The translations under genes and the position numbers were made by a program. The notes under the pieces are model-generated. The model made no database searches, had not been told where the DNA came from, and worked only from the letters and a program-made list of their open reading frames with translations. This document shows, piece after piece, positions 55,101 to 64,000 of a DNA stretch of 64,000 nucleotides (its first letter is position 1; each line of letters starts with the position of its first letter). The stretch is from Adiantum capillus-veneris (Eukaryota > Streptophyta > Polypodiopsida > Polypodiales > Pteridaceae). The stretch is taken from NCBI GenBank assembly GCA_014529385.2, contig CM043959.1, forward strand, positions 8,211,526-8,275,525, written 5' to 3'.

Positions 55101-56690
55101 CGAAAGTTGGAAGTAAGTTTGTTTTTCTACGTAAATGTCTTATAATCTTGGTATGCTTTTCTTTTTGTTTTAGTTTGGATGCTTTGTTTGTAGGTAATAG
55201 TTTATTTGTTTTCATTTTCAATTACGTATTGTTTATTATTATTTTTTGTATTTGATGACCTTAAGATTTCATTATATTTATATCGATATGTATATTATTT
55301 CTATTGAGCTTAGACTAATATTCTAATTTGGAAAGAAAATATTTTTGATCTTATGGTGGTTATCAAAATATTAATATTAAAATCTGTTTTCTTATAGGTG
55401 TTTAGAATATTCTTAAATATGGCATACCTTGTGTTATAGTCAAATGTTAAGTTGCTTTACAGATGTTGAAGAGCTTGTTGTGAACTAGCAAATGATAAAA
55501 CTTAAGAAGTTAGAATACGAGCTATATATAATTTGATGCTAATTACCAAAGAAATTATAATCATAATTTTTAATGATTGTTTTAATTATAAGAACATAAC
55601 ATGTCTATAAATGGAAGATGTTGGAGCTCAATTTTGATTTAGCACGCTTGGGTTTTTTATGCAACTCTGAGTGAAGCAAGATTTTGAGGCAAGTCATTTG
55701 GGATTTGTGCATTGCAATGAAAAGGATACAAAAGAATTATCGGATTAGTTGGAGTGATTAGTTAGGGTAATCTAAGATGAGGAGAAAGTTGGACTCAATA
55801 GCCTGCACTATGAAGGGCCTTCAAAACAAGGTGAAGTCAGACGAAGTTGTCTGCACCATGATCATCCTATATGAAGTAGGGAAACCAAACTGAGCAGTTT
55901 GTGTTGTGAATAATCTTTGAGAAAAGGAAAGGTCAGACCAATGTAGAAGATACTACGTACTGCAACAATCACAAGAGACCGAACGGACCACCATGAGATG
56001 GTGTCCTGGTAGGAGGTAGCTTCATCCTCTATGAAACGTAGTTGTCCAAAAATAGAGCTCCCCAAAAAACGTTAGGGGTAGATGAAAATTCTAATGGAAG
56101 AGGGGCATTTCCAATGAGCACTCTCACAATTGCTTCCATCCCCTCTCACTCTCCGTCTTTCTCTCCCTGCATTTGTAAATGTCCAGCTAATAGTTGGTGC
56201 ATCCCACTTATCGCATAAACAACACAACCACGCATCCACAGCTACAATGCCACATGAGCAATGCCAAGTTGGTGCCTTGTTAACGATTGCTTTGTTTGGC
56301 AAGACTCCAATTGAAAAAGGAAGAGACCGTGGGCTTATAAGATTTTGAATGAATTGTGTACTCCATCTACCGCTACGCATAGAGATGCAATGTAGCAGCA
56401 AGCAATGGGGCTTGAATTGCATAGGAATCAAACAAATATTACCTTGTTATTTTCACCTAAAGCGCATTGAGCGGTGGGCAAGCTCAATCATTTTATGTTG
56501 AATGCATTTGTACTTAATGCTATAGCTACAAAGAATCATCTTTGTAGTATACATTCACACCCGGGGCCCTCAATTCAATCAAATACGGGTAAACTCTCCA
56601 AGAGATTCCAAGCAATGAACTTGCCTAAGAAGAGATCAAAGATCCTATGCCTAATTCCATGTAGATGCTGGTGTAAGCAATTGATCTAAC
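55101..56690. other. intergenic, no gene recognised
   Basis: The change from the AT-rich Helitron to more GC-balanced DNA is near 55600. 55935-56050 carries a short copy of the 56692 repeat family (AGATACTACGTACTGCAACA and on). Short open frames have no recognisable domain. Confidence 0.5.
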
Positions 56691-56691
56691 A

Positions 56692-57025
56692 TGTCAAGGT
56701 GAAGTGGTAAGTGTCTCTCCACCCAAGATGGTGTTTTCTCTGGGAATGTTGGGATCCCATATGCCATGAGAATGGCCATATCTCATGTGTACTACAACAG
56801 TCACTGAGAGACTGTACAAACCACCACGAGATGGTGTCCTAGCAGGAGATAACTTCATCCTTTGTGAAAAACACAAGCCAAAAAACTATTGTGCACCCGA
56901 AAACACAACTGCGAGGATATAGAAATGCTGCTATTCAGCAATTTCTAGCGTGCTCGTATGCTCCCAGTAGGGTCCGAAACAATGTACAGGGTGTAGGGGG
57001 GATGAGGAATCAATGTCAAAGCCCA
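56692..57025. repeat. low-copy segment repeated at 60131-60615 and in part at 60857-61000
   Basis: Landmarks shared in order: CACCCAAGATGGTG, TTTTCTCTGGGAAT, CACATGCCATGAG-like, GAGATGGTGTC, ACTTCATCCTTTGTGAA, AAAACTATTGTGCACCC and TGAGGAATCAATGTCA. The copy at 60131 has an insertion of about 110 bp. The third copy holds only the left part. No gene. Confidence 0.8.
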
Positions 57026-57329
57026 CAAGATGGGACAAGGCTTCTCCGGCCTCTGGGTTCTATCGCCCAAAAACTACATAACCATATATTTCTGACAAAG
57101 ATTCCAGCCGCACACTGGTTAGCAAAACATCCCCAATAGGCTAACCCCAAACTATTTATATGCATCCCACAATATGAACCTGGGCCCCCATTCTCGGATC
57201 CCATACAAGGCCACCTTGCCTATTGTCTTTACTGCATAATTGTCCTCGAGGGGTCATTGTCCCAACTTAGAGACTCCTCTTTTCAAGCATTAAAAAAACC
57301 TTGCATAGATTTATTATCAGAACGTTCCC

Positions 57330-58060
57330 ATTCGGTGGGCTTAGTTAATGCCAAAGGATACTAGCCTTGGCTGCCATTCACATTCCCAAGAGCACTCAAT
57401 CTGGATACGTACCACAAGCCCTCTACTCGTGGCTCAAACAACGGCAACATGTGCAAAAAATGCGGTGTACTTCAAAAAGCCCAAAAGCGGCAAGGCCATG
57501 AACCTCAATGCTGTTTTGCGCAAATGCAAAGCAAGGGTGTCTCTCTAGGAATTATTGAAAGAAAACATCGTGCTTGAGACTACCTTGGTCAATGTGTTTT
57601 ATGCCAAACGTGGTGTACTTCATCTCTTTGGAAGAAATTACCTATGCTTGAATCTTGAAGGCATGTGGCATGACACATCATGTTGATCTAGGCAAAAGAA
57701 TGATTAAGCAGTCCTTTTGTTTAGAATGCCATCTCTTGGAGTACTCTGATTATGGCATGCCTAAGAGGGGCATAGTGTCCCCCCTCTGAGCTGTTTTTAC
57801 CGATGCAAAACAAGGGCCTCTCTCCAGTTGTGGGCTATTTTTGGTGGATCGAAGTGAGGTTGTCTTTCCAAATGCAATCACCTATGTTTTCATTTTGAAT
57901 GCCTAGCCTGGTGATGGTCCTAGATCAAACAAGCAGTCTCTATTAGTGCCATAGGTGCTTTGGAAGAGCTGAAGATGGAATGCCTTGGTGGACATTTATG
58001 TCAATTGTGGTGTACTTCAAAAATCCCTCTCTCCGGAATGGCATCCCTTGCAACACACTA
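57330..58060 (+). pseudogene. PPR protein pseudogene fragments (plus strand)
   Basis: Pieces of pentatricopeptide repeats in order but in changing frames: CKKCGVLQKAQK near 57455 (usual MYAKCGVLQKA), LETTLVNVFYAKRGVLH near 57570, EEITYA-ILKACGMTHHVDLG near 57645 (one stop), PNAITYVFILNA near 57870 and ALVDIYVNCGVLQKS near 57985. PPR proteins bind organellar RNA. The order of repeats is that of one decayed gene or a chimera. No intact frame remains. Confidence 0.75.
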
Positions 58061-58699
58061 GGTATTAGGAATGATGTTAAAGGAATGTATGGCCAAAGGA
58101 AGATGCTTTGTGCCGATCTATCGAGGTCGTTTAGACTAGGAATAATGAGTAACTAAAGAGAGTAGACGCTCATGTATGTGCAAAGGTGCACGATGGTCAA
58201 TGAGGACCATATGGAAAGTTTGATGGGGTTGACGATACTAGTTTTCTCGAGCCTGAAGGTGCTTTTTTGATGGGCACCTGGAATATGCTACAAGGACAGT
58301 TATGATTAGATGCGATATGTTTTGGATTATCAAAGATGCATTTTGAAACCTCACGTGGGTCGGTTATTAATATTGAAGGTTGCTTTCGGATGATTTGGCA
58401 ATTACGATGCATGGTGCTTGCGAATTGCACCAGATTTTGGACCCAACAAGACTCCCTTTTGCGGTCGTATTGTAAGTACAATAGGTGTCTAGGTACAACA
58501 AGAAAGCCAGCAACAGTTGTTGGTTCTTGTCAGGGATGCACATATGTGGCTCGACAGTATCGGATCTAAGAATTTTTGCTGGTAAGAAACTTTTTTCTTT
58601 TTTGAAAATATAATGTTTTGCAAGCTTTGGGTGATAGAACCTAGAGAATAGGGTATGCTTGTTCTGTTGTATTGAAACCTGATGCTTTCACGAAGCAAA
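58061..58699. other. intergenic, no gene recognised
   Basis: Short open frames on both strands without recognisable domain. Could include further decayed PPR sequence that I cannot identify. Confidence 0.4.
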
Positions 58700-58920
58700 A
58701 TTAAAGGTGAAGTTGAGGTCGCTGGAACAAAACAACCGGTGTCTCGGACCCACTTGATTATGAAATCTGATGCATAAGGGGCCCATTTTCAAGATTAGAG
58801 TAGAGGGTTTGTGGCAGGTATAAAGATTGAGTGTTATTGGGATTACGAGTGGCAACCAGGACTGGCTCTTCTTTCGGATAATGAGCCCACCAAGCAGGCA
58901 TGCAATAGGGCTGAGAAAGG
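58700..58920 (+). repeat. inverted copy of 61000-61205 with shared open frame
   Basis: Reading plus here and minus there, both run GGTGAAGTTGAGGTC, ACCGGTGTCTCGGACCC, AGAGTAGAGGGYTTGTG, ATTGAGTGYTATYGGGATTA and ACTGGCTCTTCTTTC. Both keep the frame IKIECY-x-DYEW-x-x-GLALLS-x-NEPTKQAC (58811-58909 and the minus strand at 60991-61089). The protein is not recognised. Confidence 0.8.
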
Positions 58921-59084
58921 CCTAAGGATGGTGGACATATGTGAAGTTTGTCCGAATTATGGTCGCGAGGGTCTGGTGTGTGATGGTGAAAGTATCGGAG
59001 TTGAGATGATGACTCCTCGAGCTTGATTATGCGGGAAGGACAACGGGAACCTGGTAAAGGTAGCAGAAGTTATGCAAAAGAGAT

Positions 59085-59310
59085 ATCTTTTCCTGCTCAC
59101 TCTTGAATTCTTGCCTCCTTGGCTCATGCCATAAATGGATAGATGTTAACGTGGCGACTTGGGCATTTCAACATGTGGTTGGGCTAGATAAATGTGATAA
59201 GGCAGCCTATGTTTTGATGGTGAATATTTATGCAGCAGCTAGCATGCTAGAGAAGGCCATAGTCATTAAAGCCTTAAGAATAAACATGGAAGCAGCCATG
59301 ATATAGTTCA
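59085..59310 (+). pseudogene. PPR protein E-domain fragment (plus strand)
   Basis: The frame LLGSCHKWIDVNVATWAFQH followed by DKCDKAAYVLMVNIYAAASM corresponds to the end of the last PPR and the E motif of plant PPR proteins (usual: G-x-W-A-F/A-E-x...AAYV-x-M-x-NIYAAA). After the stop near 59304 a further KHAQSKEVDLKSRIL piece resembles the next part of an E/E+ domain. The gene is truncated and broken. The DYW deaminase end is not seen. Confidence 0.7.
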
Positions 59311-60130
59311 TGGATTTATTCAACTAACACGGTGCATGAGTTTTGAGTAGACCCAATACAAAGCATGCACAAAGTAAAGAGGTTGACTTGAAATCGAGGA
59401 TATTGCTCTTGAAATGTGCTAAGAAGGGTAATGCGTAGTCTTTCAGTTGGTGTCCTTGAATGTGTTTGATCCTTCAAAGGGACAATGCTTTGTTGTCATT
59501 GTATATAGCATGATCTGATACAGCCAATGGGTAGGCTTGTGTAAATTGAAAACACCCATAGATGATCAAGTCAATGTTGAACATACTGTGTACTGCAACA
59601 ATCACAGAGAAAATGCAAAACCGGATTATGGCACTTTATATGTGAGCGCAACACTCAGATCAAGAAAAGGGTCATAAATTGCAAACTTTTTTGAAGCAAT
59701 GGATATGAAAATTGGGTCCCTCGAAGCAGACGCTGCTCTATGTAGAAACATCTCAGCCACCCACTACTTTCATTGATCAACCTTTTCCGTTTCCTCTTCA
59801 ACATTGATTGGATGGCCTGCAACTCCCACGCATACATCCTCATTCTTCCTTTGGGATGCCACTACGTCTCTCAGCTTTGTAATCCGATCCAGATGACCAG
59901 GAGTGTAGAAGAGTAATTGTAGTACCATATAAGCCAAGCTCTCGATGACTTCGGATGTAGTCGTAGGATGCTTCATCTCCTGTATCTAGAGAGTAAATTC
60001 TCAAAAATATTCCAAAGCAGTGAAGTCCCACTGTAGTCTCTAGATCCAAGTAATGAAGTTGTTTAGGAAGAGATTGAAGATTCTCTCCTTAGGTGCATGT
60101 AGATGCTCCTGTGGAAGCAAGTGATCTGAT
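59311..60130. other. intergenic, no gene recognised
   Basis: Two minus-strand short open frames at 59770-60049 share the same DNA in different phases and have no convincing domain. 59560-59620 resembles 60345-60405 (AGATGATCAAG-CAATGTTGAA). Confidence 0.4.
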
Positions 60131-60615
60131 GTATTGAGGTCAAGTGGTAAGTGCCTATCCACCCAAGATGGAGGTGTTTTCTCTGGGAATTTTGGGATCA
60201 CATGTTCCATGAGCATGGCTATATCTTATGTGAACTCCTTTGATGAGTCCATAGGTGTCTCCATAGCAAACCACAAGTCACCACCTCCTCTAGAGTGCGC
60301 AACCACCAAATGATGGCTCAAATTAATGGATCTCCCAAGGATTGTGAGCAGTAGATGATCAAGCCAATGTCAAAGATACTATGTATTGCAACACTCATTG
60401 AGAGACCAAACAGACCACTACAAGATGGTGTCTTGGCAGGACTTCATCTTATGTGAAGAACACAAGCGAAAAGGCTATTGTCCACCCAAAAACGCGACTG
60501 CAAGCTGATAAAAACGCTTATGTCCATTGATTTTCAGTGTGCTCATATGCTCTCGGTAGGTTTCGTAACAGTGTAGAGGGTGATGGGAGGGTGGGGAATC
60601 AATGTCAGAGCCCGT
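60131..60615. repeat. second copy of the 56692-57025 segment
   Basis: Same landmarks as the first copy, with extra sequence at about 60240-60350. It is preceded in both places by a TGTAGATGCT-TG-AAGCAA stretch, so the duplication is larger than the matching core. Confidence 0.8.
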
Positions 60616-60779
60616 GCTGGGCTGAAAACAGAGAAAGAAGTAGTGGAAGTATGGGTGAAATCTGATGATCTAAAGAACAACAGGATCGGCAAGGCAAGCT
60701 GGTGTGGAAGGCAAGATTTAGGGTTGAAAAACTGAGCGCTGCCTTCTTGGTGCAAAAACGATACAGTTATTCAAAAATG

Positions 60780-61205
60780 CAGCTCCCTAAGTCCATTGTA
60801 GATGCTCTTGTGTAAGCCAAAAAGTCCATGTAGATGCTCTTGTGTAAGCAAGTGATCTCACGTGTTGAGGTCAAGTGGTAAGTGTCTATCCACCCAAGAT
60901 GGTGGTGTTTTCTCTGGGAATGTCGGAATCCCATATGCCATGAGCATGGACATATCTTGTGTGCACTCCTTTGCTGAGTGCATAGGTGTCTCCTTTGCAT
61001 GCCTGTTTGGTGGGCTCATTGGTTGAAAGAAGAGCCAGTCCTAGCCCCCACTCGTAATCCCGATAGCACTCAATCTTGATATCAGTCACAAGCCCTCTAC
61101 TCTAGGCTCAAAAAGGGGCTCTTGGCCCATTAGAGTTAATAATCAAGCGGGTCCGAGACACCGGTTCTTCAATCCCCCTGACCTCAACTTCACCTTTAGT
61201 TCTAA
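60780..61205. repeat. third copy (left part) and inverted partner of 58700-58920
   Basis: 60780-61000 repeats the CATGTAGATGCTCTTGTGTAAG unit twice and the CACCCAAGATGGTG unit. 61000-61205 is the inverted partner of 58700-58920. Together with the 56692 and 60131 copies this marks a locally rearranged duplication. Confidence 0.75.
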
Positions 61206-62194
61206 ATTTCATTAATTCAGGTTGAGCCACATTCTTCCATTTTATATGGTTGGGCATAGTATTCTGCAGGAAGAGAATAGCCTAGGAGAGAGTGCAAGAG
61301 AGCCAAGACTCATGACAGATTGAGTAATAGCCAATGGGGAGGGAGGGGTAATGTGATGCAAAGACTTAAGAGTCTTGACTCTTCTACCAATCTACTTAGC
61401 CTCAACTACACTATTTGATAGAGAGATTGATAAGAGATACTTAGTTTTCTCTCTCTTTCTCCCTCGCATCTCAAATTTAGGAGGCAACTATGCCCAGACA
61501 GAGGGTGCTTGCATGATAGAGTATGCTAGGATGCGGTAGTGCCAAAATCAATGCAGGAAAACAAGGCCAACAAAGGCAAAGCATTCTCATGGGCACAATA
61601 TGAGAACACTTTAGAAAACTGGCTACATGATTTTGATATGGACGTGATGTTTTCATCCAAAAAGAATGTGCTCCTCAGTGACTAACCTTTGGTACCTTGG
61701 CTCAACAAGGTGAAGCTATTTATTCTCACGGTAATGCCAAAGCCAAATATAGATGTCTCACTTGCGTTTCAGAGGAGAAGCTCATTCAAGGGGCAAGGGA
61801 GCTTATCCCGAGCTGCAAGGGTAGCATATGTCGACACTTGATCCTCATATGCATGATGAAGAGGTCAGATTAGAGAGTTTTTTATGTTCTACTTTTGCTA
61901 CTACACTCTCTCACTTGGTGATGCTAAATAGTGTCGGAGGCACAAAAACCAGACATTGCAGCACTATCATGTATTCAAAGCTTCGTGAAACTTTGAGACA
62001 CGTCGTGACTCCCCACCTCAAACACATGATGTGGAACGTAGCACTCTTACGCCATTCTAGAGTCTAATGAAGCATTATTCTTAGTTAGAAATCAAGCGGC
62101 ATAGTCAACTTTTACTCTTACCCCCATGCTCCTCACCTCCAAGCAGAAGACGACAAGAGATAGATTTCATTTGTGAAACTGTCTAAAGCTCAGT
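61206..62194. other. intergenic, no gene recognised
   Basis: No RNA gene or domain. The frame at 61828-62067 is not recognised. Confidence 0.4.
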
Positions 62195-62932
62195 ATGAGG
62201 AATGAAGGAAGTGGGGGGGAGTGCCATGCGGGTACTGTTGACTCCTACTCCCCACATGAATGGGAGAAGAAAGTTAGTGCAGGGCAAAGCGATCTACGAG
62301 TTGGGAGCTGCTTTGCGCCCAGAACAAGAGCCATGGGAATGCTTATGCCTGGGAAGGTGTTGGATAATGGAAATGAGAAAGAGGTCCAAGAGTTTCTTGA
62401 TGAAGCGAAACCCCCGCTCGACCTGGCGGGTTGGCATCAAAGGAAGGAAGGGATGTTGGAGGTGCCTTGTCAGGCCAAGTCTAACCTCCTTGTAGGAGGT
62501 TATCCTCAAGAGCACTGGGGAATCATAACAGGTATGGACAGAGGTGGCCAGCAGCCAGGGATTGCAAGGAGAACCACTGAACCTGACCAAAATTAGGATG
62601 AGAGTAAGGTGAGAAAGCAGGCTGTGGTATTGAAGAGGGAGCCGGGAATTTTACGCAGGCAAAACCAGGGAAGGCATGTCAAGGATATGAAGATGTGGGG
62701 AACATCGGTTACAAGACAACCAGGTCTGTCTTACGGAAACATGGCAGGCACAAGCCCCTTTGACGAAAAGATGCACGATGATCGGATCACAGCTGTGGTT
62801 GTGGAGATTCAAAGGGGAATGTATTTGGAGTTCTCGTATGGGTTATTCGTTGGGCTCAAGCTGTTTAAGGAGGACCCTCTGGGAGTGGTTGCCATTAGGA
62901 TACAGTGGAGCAAGAGGGTGCAGGTCGTGTAA
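62195..62932 (+). other. two adjacent ORFs, unknown
   Basis: 133 codons (62195-62596) and 107 codons (62609-62932), 12 bases apart and in the same frame, so one stop region divides a possible longer ORF. The proteins are hydrophilic (for example GNEKEVQEFLDEAKPPLDLA). No motif or family is recognised. GC is higher than in the surrounding sequence. Confidence 0.3.
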
Positions 62933-63112
62933 TGGATGCACATGTATGGGGCTGAGGATGGCATGGATGGCTAGTTGTTGGCTATGATACCCTCGACAAG
63001 GTACCCATTGGTGGGAGATGCCTAAAGCTTAGTTATGGGCAGCTGGAGCTTCTGGGCCTGGCGTCACTAGTCAAAAATGATGCAATCAGAGGGCTGGATG
63101 TCCCTAACCCCT

Positions 63113-63300
63113 TGAAATGGATCTTGAAGACCTGCAAATAACCAATCTAAAAGGCACAAAAATATGAGTTGAAACAAACTTCTCACTCAGCAATGCAAAT
63201 GGGGCGAGATAGCACTCCTCAATCCCCTCAACCTGGATCTCGAAGCCCTCCAAATAACGAATCCGAAAGGCATAAAAACTTGAGATGAAACAACCAGCTG
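63113..63300 (-). repeat. tandem duplication of about 115 bp
   Basis: CTTGAAATGGATCTTGAAGA followed by CTGCAAATAACCAATCTAAA (63113-63152) is repeated as ACCTGGATCTCGAAGCCCTC followed by CAAATAACGAATCCGAAAG (63229-63267), each followed by a GGCA-AAAA-TTGAG-TGAAACAA piece. It lies in the PPR fragment below. Confidence 0.75.
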
Positions 63301-63720
63301 TGCATAAACTTGGCCGCTAAACACCTGCTCAATCCCCAATGATAATGATCGGAACCATAATTGACTGTGGGCCTTGCAATTCAAAGCAAATGAAGCAAAG
63401 GGACTAGCACCTTGCAAAGCATTCCATAGGACAACATTCTTAACCGGTACCATTTTGAACACATTAAAGGTATCTGTAATCTTTTCACATTGAACATATA
63501 TGTCCATAAGACTTCACATCACAAACAATCCTACTTCAAGCCCACTCTCGGTAATATGCTCATCAACAAATTTTCATGTTTGCATGAGAATGTCCCATTT
63601 GACGTACATTTTGACCAAGGAACCATGAAGAAAAATAATCTTACCCATCGACATTTTGCAAACATGGACACAAATGCAGCAACCTTGGTGTTATAAATCT
63701 GAATTATACAAGCATATGAA
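63187..63720 (-). pseudogene. PPR protein pseudogene fragment (minus strand)
   Basis: Reading minus: SGLEVGLFVM, a stop, SLMDIYVQCEKITDTFNVFK and MVPVKNVVLWNALQGA, matching a PPR repeat (usual: SGLE-x-D-x-FVG-x-SL-x-DMYAKCG-x-I-x-x-A-x-x-VFD-x-MP-x-x-NVVSWNALI). The downstream half, with VFSGQVYAQLVVSSQVFMPF, is the next repeat, diverged. Bracketed by stops; no intact frame. Confidence 0.65.
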
Positions 63721-64000
63721 AGCCATTGACAGAAGGTAGAATGAGACTACTCAAAGCTATAAGGCCGCTCCATCAAGACCAAAACAAATCTTTGTACATA
63801 CTATGAATATGTACAGCCTTCTCGGACCTGTATCCACTGAAGGTAACATCTTGCGAGGCGCAAGCCTAGCCGGCTCATCTACATGTCTATCATATAGGTT
63901 GCCATTCATAGCGCTCAAGCTCGTGGCTAGGACGGCCCATAATAGATAGATGATAAGTACAAGCTCAAAAATGACTTGAGCTTTGCAAAGACTACATGGA
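63721..64000. other. window end, no gene recognised
   Basis: Nothing recognisable; a short AT/GC-balanced stretch. Confidence 0.4.

Overview
This window looks like repeat-rich, gene-poor nuclear DNA of a land plant. It holds no intact host gene that I can recognise. It carries plant-type Ty3/gypsy and Ty1/copia LTR retrotransposons, a Helitron, TTAA-flanked piggyBac-type DNA transposons and decayed pentatricopeptide-repeat (PPR) sequence of the E-domain type. Degenerate PPR copies together with plant piggyBac-type elements suggest a seed-free plant (fern, lycophyte or bryophyte) rather than a flowering plant. That placement is inference only.

Layout. (1) 1-13349: a minus-strand Ty3/gypsy element (element A): 5' LTR, gag with three zinc knuckles, protease, RT, RNase H, integrase, then an extra sense ORF region after integrase. 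Its RT is split by a 3.5-kb solo LTR (5516-9049) with TGAAC on both sides. (2) 13350-40930: a 5'-truncated plus-strand chromovirus (element C). Its integrase is interrupted first by a 1.3-kb non-autonomous TTAA element (P1, 14786-16125) and then by a 22.6-kb TTAA element (P2, 16883-39490). P2 encodes a decayed piggyBac-type transposase with N-terminal AT-hooks. That transposase gene is split by a Ty1/copia element (K, 17996-32368, GGACG duplicated). K is split in its zinc-knuckle region by a Ty3/gypsy element with two RNase H domains (G, 21896-30588). The P2 tail carries a 190-bp tandem array and a small non-autonomous LTR element (N, 37083-39220, GGAAA duplicated) related to K. (3) 40931-51771: two more non-autonomous TTAA elements (P3, P4), oppositely oriented fragments of the K copia family, microsatellites and AT-rich repeats. 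(4) 51772-55100: a decayed minus-strand Helitron (Rep plus Pif1-like helicase). (5) 55101-64000: PPR pseudogene fragments and duplicated low-copy segments, with no intact gene recognised.

The nesting order is readable directly. Removing G joins the K zinc-knuckle frame. Removing K plus one GGACG joins the P2 transposase frame. Removing P2 plus one TTAA joins the C integrase frame. The order of insertion is therefore C, then P2, then K, then G. The most interesting material is the P2 family: TTAA targets, a short inverted terminal sequence, a 16-bp palindromic subterminal motif shared by four elements, and an AT-hook transposase. Also notable are the K/N autonomous/non-autonomous pair and a roughly 650-bp block with an open frame that occurs in opposite orientations in two different LTRs.
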